From Chryseobacterium lactis (GTDB taxonomy: Bacteria > Bacteroidota > Bacteroidia > Flavobacteriales > Weeksellaceae): a stretch of DNA of 64,000 bases. The notes under the pieces were generated by a model. The model did not search any database. It had not been told where the DNA came from and worked only from the letters and a program-made list of their open reading frames with translations. The stretch lies in contig NZ_CP033924.1 of assembly GCF_003815875.1 (NCBI RefSeq), positions 4,898,001 to 4,962,000 of the forward strand, written 5' to 3'. Both the position numbers and the translations under genes were made by a program. Below are positions 19,292-26,728 of the stretch, piece after piece (positions within the stretch are counted from its first letter, which is position 1; every line of letters starts with the position of its first letter).

Positions 19292-21683
19292 ATTCGCATT
19301 TATAGTTCCACCCCTTACAGGACATGTCAATCCTACTTTAAGCATCGGTGCTACCCTATTGGAAAGAGGCCACGAAGTAGCGTGGATCAGCCTTGACCCT
19401 ACCCTGGAAACAAAACTTCCGGAGGGAGGGAAGCTTCTTCTTATTCAATACGATCAGACTGATGAAGAAAAAAAAGAGAGTGAACAATACCTGGATATTA
19501 TTTCAAAAAAAGTAGTCTACGGCATTGATAGCGTTAAATTTCTGTATGAAGAGGTATTGATTCCTTTAAACAGACATTGCTATAACGGCATCATTGCTTT
19601 GTTAAAAAAATACCAACCCGATTTGATTATTGGAGACCATCAGTTATTTGCAGCCCCTATTGCCGCCAAAACGCTGGGAATTCCTTACGCCACTTCCGTT
19701 ACTGCTCCGGCTGCCATTAAAATTATGAATGAGCTTCCGAAGGTACACGAATGGGAAGTGAATCAGATTGTCAATTTACAGAAAGAACTTGGTTTTCATG
19801 AAGAACGTTCTCTGGCAACTTCTGACCTATTGACTCTGGTTTTAACGTCCAATTATTTCTTTGGTGAAATGGATGATTTACCTGCTCAATATCAATTTAC
19901 AGGACCTGTTCTTACGGAACGTCGTATTTCATGTGAATTCGACTGGGACAGATTAAACAATGCAACCAATAAAAAGATTCTTGTAAGCATCGGAACCACT
20001 TTCGATCATGATCATAAAAAAGCATTTTTCCAGAAAGTGGTGGATGCCTTTAAAGATGAGGATTTAACCGTTGTTGTCGTTTCTGATCCTCAGCTTTTCG
20101 AGCAATGGCCGGAAAACTTTATGGTCTATCAGCAGGTTCCCCAACTGGATTTATTACCTCATCTCGACGGAGTGGTTTGCCACGGCGGTCACAACACCGT
20201 TTCCGAAACTTTATCCAACGGTATTCCATTGGTGGTGATTCCTATTGCCTATGACCAGTCACATGTTGCAGGACGTGTTGTACGTACAGAAGCGGGTGAA
20301 CGTTTGAATTTTAATAGATTTAAAGCGAATCACCTGAGAGAAGCTGTACACCAGATTTTACACAACCTAAGTTACCGTGAGGCAGCTCAAAAAGTCGGAC
20401 AATCGTTTGTTGAAGCCGGCGGTTCATCGACTGCAGCTGATTTACTTGAAAAAGCATTAACACCTACCACAGAAATGAAAAAAGCTAAATTCCTATTTGT
20501 TATCCCTCCGTTTTTCGGACATATCAGCCCTACATTAAGTGTCGGGGTAAGCCTTATTGCCCGTGGCCACGAAGTAAAATGGTTCGGGATTACCCCACTA
20601 TCAGACGAACACATTCCGGAAGGAGGATCTTACTATTACCCTCATGAAGATCTTATCCCTTACCAGGACGAAATACAACGCATTCTAAAAAGACAAGATG
20701 ACGGACCTGCCTGTTCAGGTCCTGAAGTGATGAAACTAGCCCTTGAAGAAACCTATGTTCCCTTTGCCAAAATGATGATGCCGGGATTGAGCCGATTAAC
20801 AGAAAGCTGGAAACCCGATGTCATCGTGAACGACTGTATTACCTTTGGGGGCGCTTTATTTGCCCACAAACACAATATCCCTTGTGTAACGACGACCCCT
20901 GTTCCACCGGATGTGATGGGAGACACGGAAAAAAGTGCTCCAAAAATCTGGGAATGGCAGCAAAACCTGATCAAAGATCTGCAAAAAGAGGTAGGTATTG
21001 AGGATGACGGTATTTTCATTCATTCCCATAAACTGAATATGGTATTTACTTCTCAGGCTTTTGCCGGATTTGAAACCGTTCCTTCCCACATGAAATTCGT
21101 AGGTCCCGTAAAAGGACGTCCGAACCATGCTCCGTTTGAATGGGATCGTTTGCATGCCGCTACAACTCCGAAGATCTTCGTATCATTAGGAACATTATTG
21201 GTTGATATCCGAAAAGCATTCTTCGAAAAGGTGATTGCCGCTTTTGCAGACCAGCCGGTGACTGTGGTAGCTGCTACTCCACCTGATATTTTTGAAGAAT
21301 GGCCGTCTAACTTTATTGTCAACAGCTTTGTTCCTCAATCGGAATTAATGCCTCATATGGATATGGTGATTTGTCATGGCGGTTTCAATACCGTTAATGA
21401 TACCTTCCGTAACGGCTTACCGATGTTGATCACTCCTATTGCTTATGACCATTTCCATATTGCGAAATTAATTGAGCAGGCCGGTTGTGGAATCAGTATC
21501 CGTTACAAGCGACTTCGTGTAGAAGCTCTTCGCGAAACTGTCTTTGAATTATTGGAGAATCCGAAATACAGAACTGCTGCCAAGGAAGTTCAAAACACTT
21601 TCCATACGGCAGGCGGTAATGACAAGGCTGTAGAGTTATTAGAAAATTTTGTACAACAAGAATCCACATTAGCCTCAGTATAA
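19284..21683 (+). CDS. Tandem-fused MGT/UGT-type glycosyltransferase (two GT-B units)
   Basis: A 799-residue protein made of two complete, related glycosyltransferases. Unit 1 begins KFAFIVPPLTGHVNPTLSIG and carries the donor-site motif CHGGHNTVSETLSNGIP. Unit 2 begins at Met398 with KFLFVIPPFFGHISPTLSVG and carries CHGGFNTVNDTFRNGLP. Both match the macrolide/zeaxanthin glycosyltransferase family (GT1), which transfers sugars from UDP- or NDP-sugars to small lipophilic acceptors. Each unit is about 390-400 residues, a normal size for one enzyme, so this is an in-frame fusion of a duplicated gene. It could add two sugars to the polyketide, either in sequence or at two sites. It overlaps the hydrolase gene by 8 bases. 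Confidence 0.9.
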   Translation: MAKFAFIVPPLTGHVNPTLSIGATLLERGHEVAWISLDPTLETKLPEGGKLLLIQYDQTDEEKKESEQYLDIISKKVVYGIDSVKFLYEEVLIPLNRHCYNGIIALLKKYQPDLIIGDHQLFAAPIAAKTLGIPYATSVTAPAAIKIMNELPKVHEWEVNQIVNLQKELGFHEERSLATSDLLTLVLTSNYFFGEMDDLPAQYQFTGPVLTERRISCEFDWDRLNNATNKKILVSIGTTFDHDHKKAFFQKVVDAFKDEDLTVVVVSDPQLFEQWPENFMVYQQVPQLDLLPHLDGVVCHGGHNTVSETLSNGIPLVVIPIAYDQSHVAGRVVRTEAGERLNFNRFKANHLREAVHQILHNLSYREAAQKVGQSFVEAGGSSTAADLLEKALTPTTEMKKAKFLFVIPPFFGHISPTLSVGVSLIARGHEVKWFGITPLSDEHIPEGGSYYYPHEDLIPYQDEIQRILKRQDDGPACSGPEVMKLALEETYVPFAKMMMPGLSRLTESWKPDVIVNDCITFGGALFAHKHNIPCVTTTPVPPDVMGDTEKSAPKIWEWQQNLIKDLQKEVGIEDDGIFIHSHKLNMVFTSQAFAGFETVPSHMKFVGPVKGRPNHAPFEWDRLHAATTPKIFVSLGTLLVDIRKAFFEKVIAAFADQPVTVVAATPPDIFEEWPSNFIVNSFVPQSELMPHMDMVICHGGFNTVNDTFRNGLPMLITPIAYDHFHIAKLIEQAGCGISIRYKRLRVEALRETVFELLENPKYRTAAKEVQNTFHTAGGNDKAVELLENFVQQESTLASV

Positions 21684-21692
21684 GCTTACTAT

Positions 21693-22964
21693 ATGAAAAG
21701 ACGACTGTTATTTGGCGAACGCATGCTTTTGGGAGATGGCACAGAACCTTTTAATGCTGTTATTCCCTTCAGGCTGAGAGGTACCTTCAAATTAGAAGAT
21801 ATCAAGAGAGCTTTATCCAAGATTCAACATAAACATCCCTGGCTCAGGGCGCTCATTGCTCATGATGAGAAAAACGTTCCCTGGTTTGATGTTCCTGAAT
21901 CTACGATATCCATTCCGGTAAGAATTCTTGCCCGTCAACACGAAGACCAGTGGCAGGAAGAATCAAAAAGAGAATGGCGTACTCCATTTAACTATGAAAA
22001 ACTTCCTTTGATCCGTTTTGTATGGATTAAAGGGGAAAATGTTTCCGATATGCTGTTTGCGTTCCACCATTGTTTATGCGATGGTGGTTCTGCGATGGCT
22101 TTTTTATATGAATTTTTGCAGGTATTAGACAACCCTTCTGCCGATATTGGTGTTGAAAAGCCTATTCTGGGTATTCAGGATGTGGTTCCGGCCAAGATTC
22201 TCAATAGTCGCAGACAGAAACTGAAGGCGAAGTTTATCGGCCGTCTGGCAGCCACCGCTATTAAGTATATTCCTGTGGGTAAAAAAGCAGTTGAGCGACA
22301 AAACGATTATCTGATGCACTGGAAATTTGACCAGAAAACAAGCCGCGAACTGGTTTCTTATTGTAAATCGAATAAAGTTACAGTGAACACCTTTTTGTGT
22401 GCGGCAGTCCTGCAGGCATTTAAAAAAGTAAAAGGAACAGCTGCTTTTAATAAAGTTTCATGTCCTGTAGATATCCGGCGTTTTGCCACTCAGATTAAAA
22501 ACGATCATATTTTCGCCTTCGGATTGATGATCGTGGTTTCAGCAAATGAAAAAATGGGCTTTCTGGAGAATGTACGTTCTATGCAGGAAGCGGTAGCCAA
22601 AAAAACGGCTAAACTCAATCCGTATATCACGATGATGGTCATGGAATCCGGACATGATGCTCTGAATAATTTCACGAAGCTCCTAAAAAATGGAAAGTCA
22701 TCGAATGACTGTATGTTTTCCAATCTGGGACGCATCCAGATTCCGCATCAGTACAAAGAATTTACGGTAGATACAATCTTCAGTCCTTCTGTAATTGGGC
22801 CGTTGGGAAATACGACTACCCTTGTTGTATCGACCTACCGCGAAGAAATGGATTTTTCTTTTGTAGGAAGTGAAGGCTATTTGCCACATGCAGAAGCATT
22901 GGCGATTCGCGATGAGATTGTAAAGACTGTTCACCAGCAAATTGAATATTTAGTGGTATCATGA
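21693..22964 (+). CDS. Condensation/wax-ester-synthase-like acyltransferase A
   Basis: A 423-residue member of the CoA-dependent acyltransferase superfamily (condensation, PapA and alcohol acetyltransferase-like proteins). It has the catalytic HHxxxDG motif as HHCLCDG (residues 125-131) and a late segment on the DFG side (NTTTLVVSTYREEMDFSF). The N-terminal KIQHKHPWLRA is typical of the fold. Such enzymes esterify hydroxyl groups with acyl chains from CoA or ACP, so acylation of the sugar or the polyketide is a reasonable role. It starts 9 bases after the glycosyltransferase stop and shares a 4-base overlap with its paralogue. Confidence 0.85.
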   Translation: MKRRLLFGERMLLGDGTEPFNAVIPFRLRGTFKLEDIKRALSKIQHKHPWLRALIAHDEKNVPWFDVPESTISIPVRILARQHEDQWQEESKREWRTPFNYEKLPLIRFVWIKGENVSDMLFAFHHCLCDGGSAMAFLYEFLQVLDNPSADIGVEKPILGIQDVVPAKILNSRRQKLKAKFIGRLAATAIKYIPVGKKAVERQNDYLMHWKFDQKTSRELVSYCKSNKVTVNTFLCAAVLQAFKKVKGTAAFNKVSCPVDIRRFATQIKNDHIFAFGLMIVVSANEKMGFLENVRSMQEAVAKKTAKLNPYITMMVMESGHDALNNFTKLLKNGKSSNDCMFSNLGRIQIPHQYKEFTVDTIFSPSVIGPLGNTTTLVVSTYREEMDFSFVGSEGYLPHAEALAIRDEIVKTVHQQIEYLVVS

Positions 22965-24214
22965 TGAAAAGAAGATTAATGATGGTGGAAAGAATTATGT
23001 ATGTAGATTCTAAAACCCCTGTAAACTGTATATTCACTGCCAAAGTCTCTGGACAGCTTTTGGAGGAGAATTTCAGAATTGCTTTAGATAAAATCCAACA
23101 AAAACATACCTTGTTACGGGTCTCGATTGATGAGGAAACCGAACAATATCCTTTTTTTATAGAAGAAAAAGAGATCAGTCCTATTCCGCTTCGTATTGTT
23201 CAGCGACAAACGGAGAATGACTGGCTGTATGAATCGGAAACGGAATGGTTCCGGCTTTTTGATGAGGATAAAAAACCGCTTGCCCGTCTGGTATGGGTAA
23301 AAGGAAAAGAATTTTCTGAAATCCTTTGGGTGATGCCGCATTGTATTTCTGACGGAACTACAGGTGTTACTCTGATGCGGGAACTCCTTCAGCTGTTGGA
23401 TAATCCCGCTGCTGAGCTCCTTCCCTATGAGCCATTTGAATCGGTCAATGATTTTCTGCCTTCGGATTTTAATGCCACCACAAAGAAATTCAAGGCCCGT
23501 CTTTACCTGATGTTTGCCCGATTTTTCTTTATGCTGCAATCGAAAAGCAAGAAAAGAAATCTTGGAAAAAACTATGCCCTTCATCGCAAGCTGGATCCTA
23601 AAACGACAGCACAGATCACCGAAAAATGTAAAGCCAACGGAATTTCCGTACACGCCTTGCTATGTGCTTCTTTTATGCAAGCTTTCCGTGAGGTACAGGG
23701 TGAAAAGGCCAAAGGAAAAGTGATCAGCCCGGTAGATGTGCGCCATTTTATCCCTGAGATCAAACAGGATCATTTGTTTGCCTTTGCCCCTACCGTGGAA
23801 CTGTCCATTAAAAAAGGGAATCACAGTGTGCTGGACAACGCGAAAGAAATTAAGAAAGAACTTTTTGAAAAGATCAATAAAATGGAAGCCCGTGAGCTTC
23901 TGTGGATGGGTGAACAGATGCACCCGATTGTTGAACGCATGATTTCTCTGTTGAAATCAAGTAACGGCGGACATGATGTGACGCTATCCAATATGGGTAA
24001 AATTGATATTCCGAGCGACTATCAGCATTTTAAACTTGAAACGATTATCAGCCCCACGGTTGCTTTCCCATGGCTGAACTCCAATACTCTGGTTGCCAGC
24101 ACCTACAACCGACAAATGGATTTCACCTTTATGTCCAATGAACACTTCCTTCCCAAAGAGGAAGCTATGAAAATAAAAGATAAAGCCCTTGAGCTCCTGA
24201 CAACCTCTGTATGA
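22961..24214 (+). CDS. Condensation/wax-ester-synthase-like acyltransferase B
   Basis: A 417-residue paralogue of the preceding acyltransferase, sharing the N-terminal pattern (KRRLMMVERIMY; DKIQQKHTLLRV) and the C-terminal NTLVASTYNRQMDFTF. Its catalytic motif is PHCISDG (residues 126-132): the second, catalytic His127 and the Asp-Gly are kept, while the first His is Pro. Activity is therefore still plausible, possibly on another position or substrate. Its ATG overlaps the upstream stop (ATGATGA) and its stop overlaps the next ATG (ATGA), so the genes are translationally coupled. Confidence 0.83.
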   Translation: MMKRRLMMVERIMYVDSKTPVNCIFTAKVSGQLLEENFRIALDKIQQKHTLLRVSIDEETEQYPFFIEEKEISPIPLRIVQRQTENDWLYESETEWFRLFDEDKKPLARLVWVKGKEFSEILWVMPHCISDGTTGVTLMRELLQLLDNPAAELLPYEPFESVNDFLPSDFNATTKKFKARLYLMFARFFFMLQSKSKKRNLGKNYALHRKLDPKTTAQITEKCKANGISVHALLCASFMQAFREVQGEKAKGKVISPVDVRHFIPEIKQDHLFAFAPTVELSIKKGNHSVLDNAKEIKKELFEKINKMEARELLWMGEQMHPIVERMISLLKSSNGGHDVTLSNMGKIDIPSDYQHFKLETIISPTVAFPWLNSNTLVASTYNRQMDFTFMSNEHFLPKEEAMKIKDKALELLTTSV

Positions 24215-24762
24215 AATTGAAATTTAAGCCGAAGCCGCCCAAAAAACTCAAGAAAACTACCCTGAAACGCTTTTTATTAAAGCGGATGATCTACTATGTC
24301 CTCCCGAACGTCTTCTTCAACTTTATTATTGCGTACGCTAGCTTCAAAGAATTGGGCTATACCCATTTTTTCTCGGGAGAACAAAATCTCGCCCGTCTTA
24401 CTTTACCCATGGCCATCTTCCTCCCCGTCGTCCTTACCATTGACATTATCAAAAGAGTCACAGACGCCGCCGGACAAGGTGCCATTGAATTCACCGTAGA
24501 TGAGCAACTGAATATTAAAAAGCTAATGACCAAGCTGAGTATTTTACACGGTTTGGTTACGGGTTCGCTGGTGCTGTCCTTGTTGTTTCTGGGACAGTTT
24601 AATCTGTCAAAGGATTATAAGCTGGATGGTGCAGCGATGGCTGTTGTTGTGGGGGTACTGGCTGGAGTGCTGTCTGTGGTGTTTGTTTATTTGCCGGTTT
24701 GGAGGTTGAGGAGGTGGATGTGTAGGAGGATTGAAAATATGATCATAGATACAAATAGATAG
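24211..24762 (+). CDS. Small membrane protein ending the synthase operon
   Basis: A 183-residue protein with a very basic N-terminus (KLKFKPKPPKKLKKTTLKRF) and about four hydrophobic helices (near residues 28-48, 63-80, 112-130 and 140-162), ending in a basic tail. I recognise no family. Since it is coupled to the acyltransferase gene by a 4-base overlap, it probably anchors the late enzymes to the inner membrane or helps insert or export the lipid product. Function is inferred from position alone. Confidence 0.65.
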   Translation: MKLKFKPKPPKKLKKTTLKRFLLKRMIYYVLPNVFFNFIIAYASFKELGYTHFFSGEQNLARLTLPMAIFLPVVLTIDIIKRVTDAAGQGAIEFTVDEQLNIKKLMTKLSILHGLVTGSLVLSLLFLGQFNLSKDYKLDGAAMAVVVGVLAGVLSVVFVYLPVWRLRRWMCRRIENMIIDTNR

Positions 24763-24872
24763 TTACAGTAAAAAGGTATTAGTAGTTTAATATCTAAAAA
24801 AACTATAATATAAACAACACCAAAATTCACTTTAAAATGTAAAAAATATTATATTCTAAAATATAAAACTTA

Positions 24873-24903
24873 TTGTTTTATAAAAAAACATTAAATACCT
24901 TTA
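24873..24903 (+). promoter_or_regulatory. Candidate promoter of the MazG/helicase defence unit
   Basis: TTG at 24873-24875, a 20-base spacer and TACCTTTA at 24896-24903 match the Bacteroidetes promoter consensus except for the last base. The first coding ATG is at 24919, so the leader would be only a few bases long. Its presence suggests the defence genes are transcribed separately from the synthase operon. Confidence 0.42.
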
Positions 24904-24918
24904 TAAAAAACAATAAGC

Positions 24919-26355
24919 ATGACATTTTCAGAACACTATGGTATTACGCCAACGTCAAAAGACGATTGGTTTGATCCAATTTTACAAACAGATACATTAC
25001 TTTTTATTGACCCACTACTATTATCTAATAATGGAATTAAGCCATTTTTAAGGTCATATGAAGAAATTATGGAGTTCTTTAAAAATGCTTTTGAAATCGC
25101 AGCAAAAAGTGAAAGAAAAAATTCCGATCTCTTTTTCAAAAAGTTAAATAATATGCTTTTATTTCCAGAAGTCGAGGAGCTTTGTTTAGGATACTCAACT
25201 TCCACTAAAGGCGCCGGATCAGGAAGAGGATTTAGCCAAGATATCCTCAATGGTATATATAATTCTATTGAAGCAGGATTAAATAATATTGACAGATTCG
25301 AAAATATAGGCCTATTTAGTACAGGAATAGGAAGAGATAGAATTAGTGATATTACAGCAAATATTATTAAATCGGATCTCATAAATTATACCCAAACAAT
25401 AATAAAAAGGTATTCAGATAAAATAACTACTAAAAAATTTCCAGTAAGAAATACTAAATTCAATATGAAAACATTGGTATGGGAAAAAGAAATTGTAGAA
25501 TTGCCAATCAACCCGTATAATAATAAAGGACTATTATTATGTCCAAAAAAAATATTGAATATTGATAGTTATATGTCTAAAGAATCTTTTTTAGACTATG
25601 TTTGGGATAATCAAAATAGTGATGTTAGAGACGAATTTAGTTTTGCCATAAAGAGTGAAATTGATAAGAAAAGTATTATAAGTATTGCAAAAAAGCATAC
25701 GGATTGGATATCATTATATAATAAATTTATGATTTCAAGGGATTTTAGCTCTTATGATATTGAAAAAGATATACTTGGAATATATCAACCTTCTAAAGCT
25801 TCCTTCAATTATGGAGAAGAAAACCCTATCAGTTTTAATGAACCTCATAATCAAAAGACCTTTGATTATGTTGTATCTGATATTATTAATTACTTCACAA
25901 ATTATATAGAAAATAACAGTGGCTATAAATTGCTTTGGAATGATGATAAGACAGCAAAAAAAGAAGAAGCAGCTCAGTTAATATTTGTTGCTTTAACCAA
26001 GAGTTTGTGTAAGGCAAATAATATTGATTTAAATAGAGAAAATAATCTTGGAAGTGGACCAGTAGATTTTAAGTTTTCACAAGGATATAAAAATAAAGTT
26101 TTAATTGAAGTAAAGCTTGCTAAAAACAATAGATTTTGGGATGGTGTTAGATTACAATTACCTAAATATATGCAGGCAGAAGAAATAGATAAGGGATACT
26201 TTCTAGTAATATGTTATTCTGAAAAAGAGATTGAGAAGGTGAAAGAATTACAAAAAATAAGCAAGCAAGTTTCAAAAGAACAAAGAAAAGAAATAATTCC
26301 AATAATTGTAGATGCAACTCCTGATAAAAAAAGTGCATCTAAACTTAAAGAATAA
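24919..26355 (+). CDS. Uncharacterised protein with C-terminal PD-(D/E)XK nuclease-like domain
   Basis: A 478-residue protein; I do not recognise the N-terminal 340 residues. Near the C-terminus, PVDFKFS (Asp383) followed by LIEVKLAKN (Glu397-Val-Lys399) forms the D...ExK core of the restriction-endonuclease fold, after a helix (TAKKEEAAQLIFVALTKSL) that often precedes it. The end is Lys-rich. It is cytoplasmic with no membrane segment. It is the first gene of a unit with a MazG-like enzyme and a helicase fusion, so a DNA-cutting role in phage defence is likely. Codon use is far more AT-rich than in the synthase operon, which suggests a separate origin. An alternative is a non-nucleolytic sensor with a degraded nuclease fold. 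Confidence 0.6.
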   Translation: MTFSEHYGITPTSKDDWFDPILQTDTLLFIDPLLLSNNGIKPFLRSYEEIMEFFKNAFEIAAKSERKNSDLFFKKLNNMLLFPEVEELCLGYSTSTKGAGSGRGFSQDILNGIYNSIEAGLNNIDRFENIGLFSTGIGRDRISDITANIIKSDLINYTQTIIKRYSDKITTKKFPVRNTKFNMKTLVWEKEIVELPINPYNNKGLLLCPKKILNIDSYMSKESFLDYVWDNQNSDVRDEFSFAIKSEIDKKSIISIAKKHTDWISLYNKFMISRDFSSYDIEKDILGIYQPSKASFNYGEENPISFNEPHNQKTFDYVVSDIINYFTNYIENNSGYKLLWNDDKTAKKEEAAQLIFVALTKSLCKANNIDLNRENNLGSGPVDFKFSQGYKNKVLIEVKLAKNNRFWDGVRLQLPKYMQAEEIDKGYFLVICYSEKEIEKVKELQKISKQVSKEQRKEIIPIIVDATPDKKSASKLKE

Positions 26356-26390
26356 TTAACTTTGCTATTATTGTAATCCAAACATTTATT

Positions 26391-26720
26391 ATGTCAGAAA
26401 TAAAGTCATTGATTGAAAAAATACGAAAATTCAATCACGATCGAGATTGGGAGCAGTTTCATAATCCCAAAGATCTAGCTATTGCTTTAAATATTGAAAC
26501 ATCGGAACTGTTGGAACTTTTTCTTTGGAAAAGAGGAGAAAAGATAGATATAGAAAAGATAAAGGAAGAACTAGCTGACATATTTACCTTTGCGTTAAAT
26601 ATTGCTGATAAATTTGATTTAGATGTTACTAAAATCATAGAAGATAAAATGGCAAAAAATGAAAAAAAATATCCTGTAGAAAAGGCAAAAGGCAAATCAA
26701 ATAAGTACGATGAATTGTAG
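26391..26720 (+). CDS. MazG-like nucleotide pyrophosphohydrolase
   Basis: A 109-residue all-alpha NTP pyrophosphohydrolase of the short MazG/dCTPase (RS21-C6-like) type. The metal-binding pattern is clear: Glu36-x-x-Glu39 in ETSELLE and Glu60-x-x-Asp63 in EELADIF. The family hydrolyses (d)NTPs to monophosphate and pyrophosphate. In a defence setting this could deplete nucleotides or clear modified phage nucleotides. It lies 35 bases after the nuclease-like gene and 8 bases before the helicase fusion, so the three are probably co-transcribed. A TAACTTTG at 26357-26364 could be an internal -7 element, but no good -33 partner was seen. Confidence 0.88.
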   Translation: MSEIKSLIEKIRKFNHDRDWEQFHNPKDLAIALNIETSELLELFLWKRGEKIDIEKIKEELADIFTFALNIADKFDLDVTKIIEDKMAKNEKKYPVEKAKGKSNKYDEL

Positions 26721-26728
26721 TATCAAAA

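Noticed and set aside
6919..24762. Reading the operon as a standard EPA/DHA (pfaABCDE) synthase
   Set aside because: It has only two tandem ACPs in the synthase, an N-terminal reductase fusion, and glycosyltransferase and condensation-type acyltransferase genes that such operons lack.
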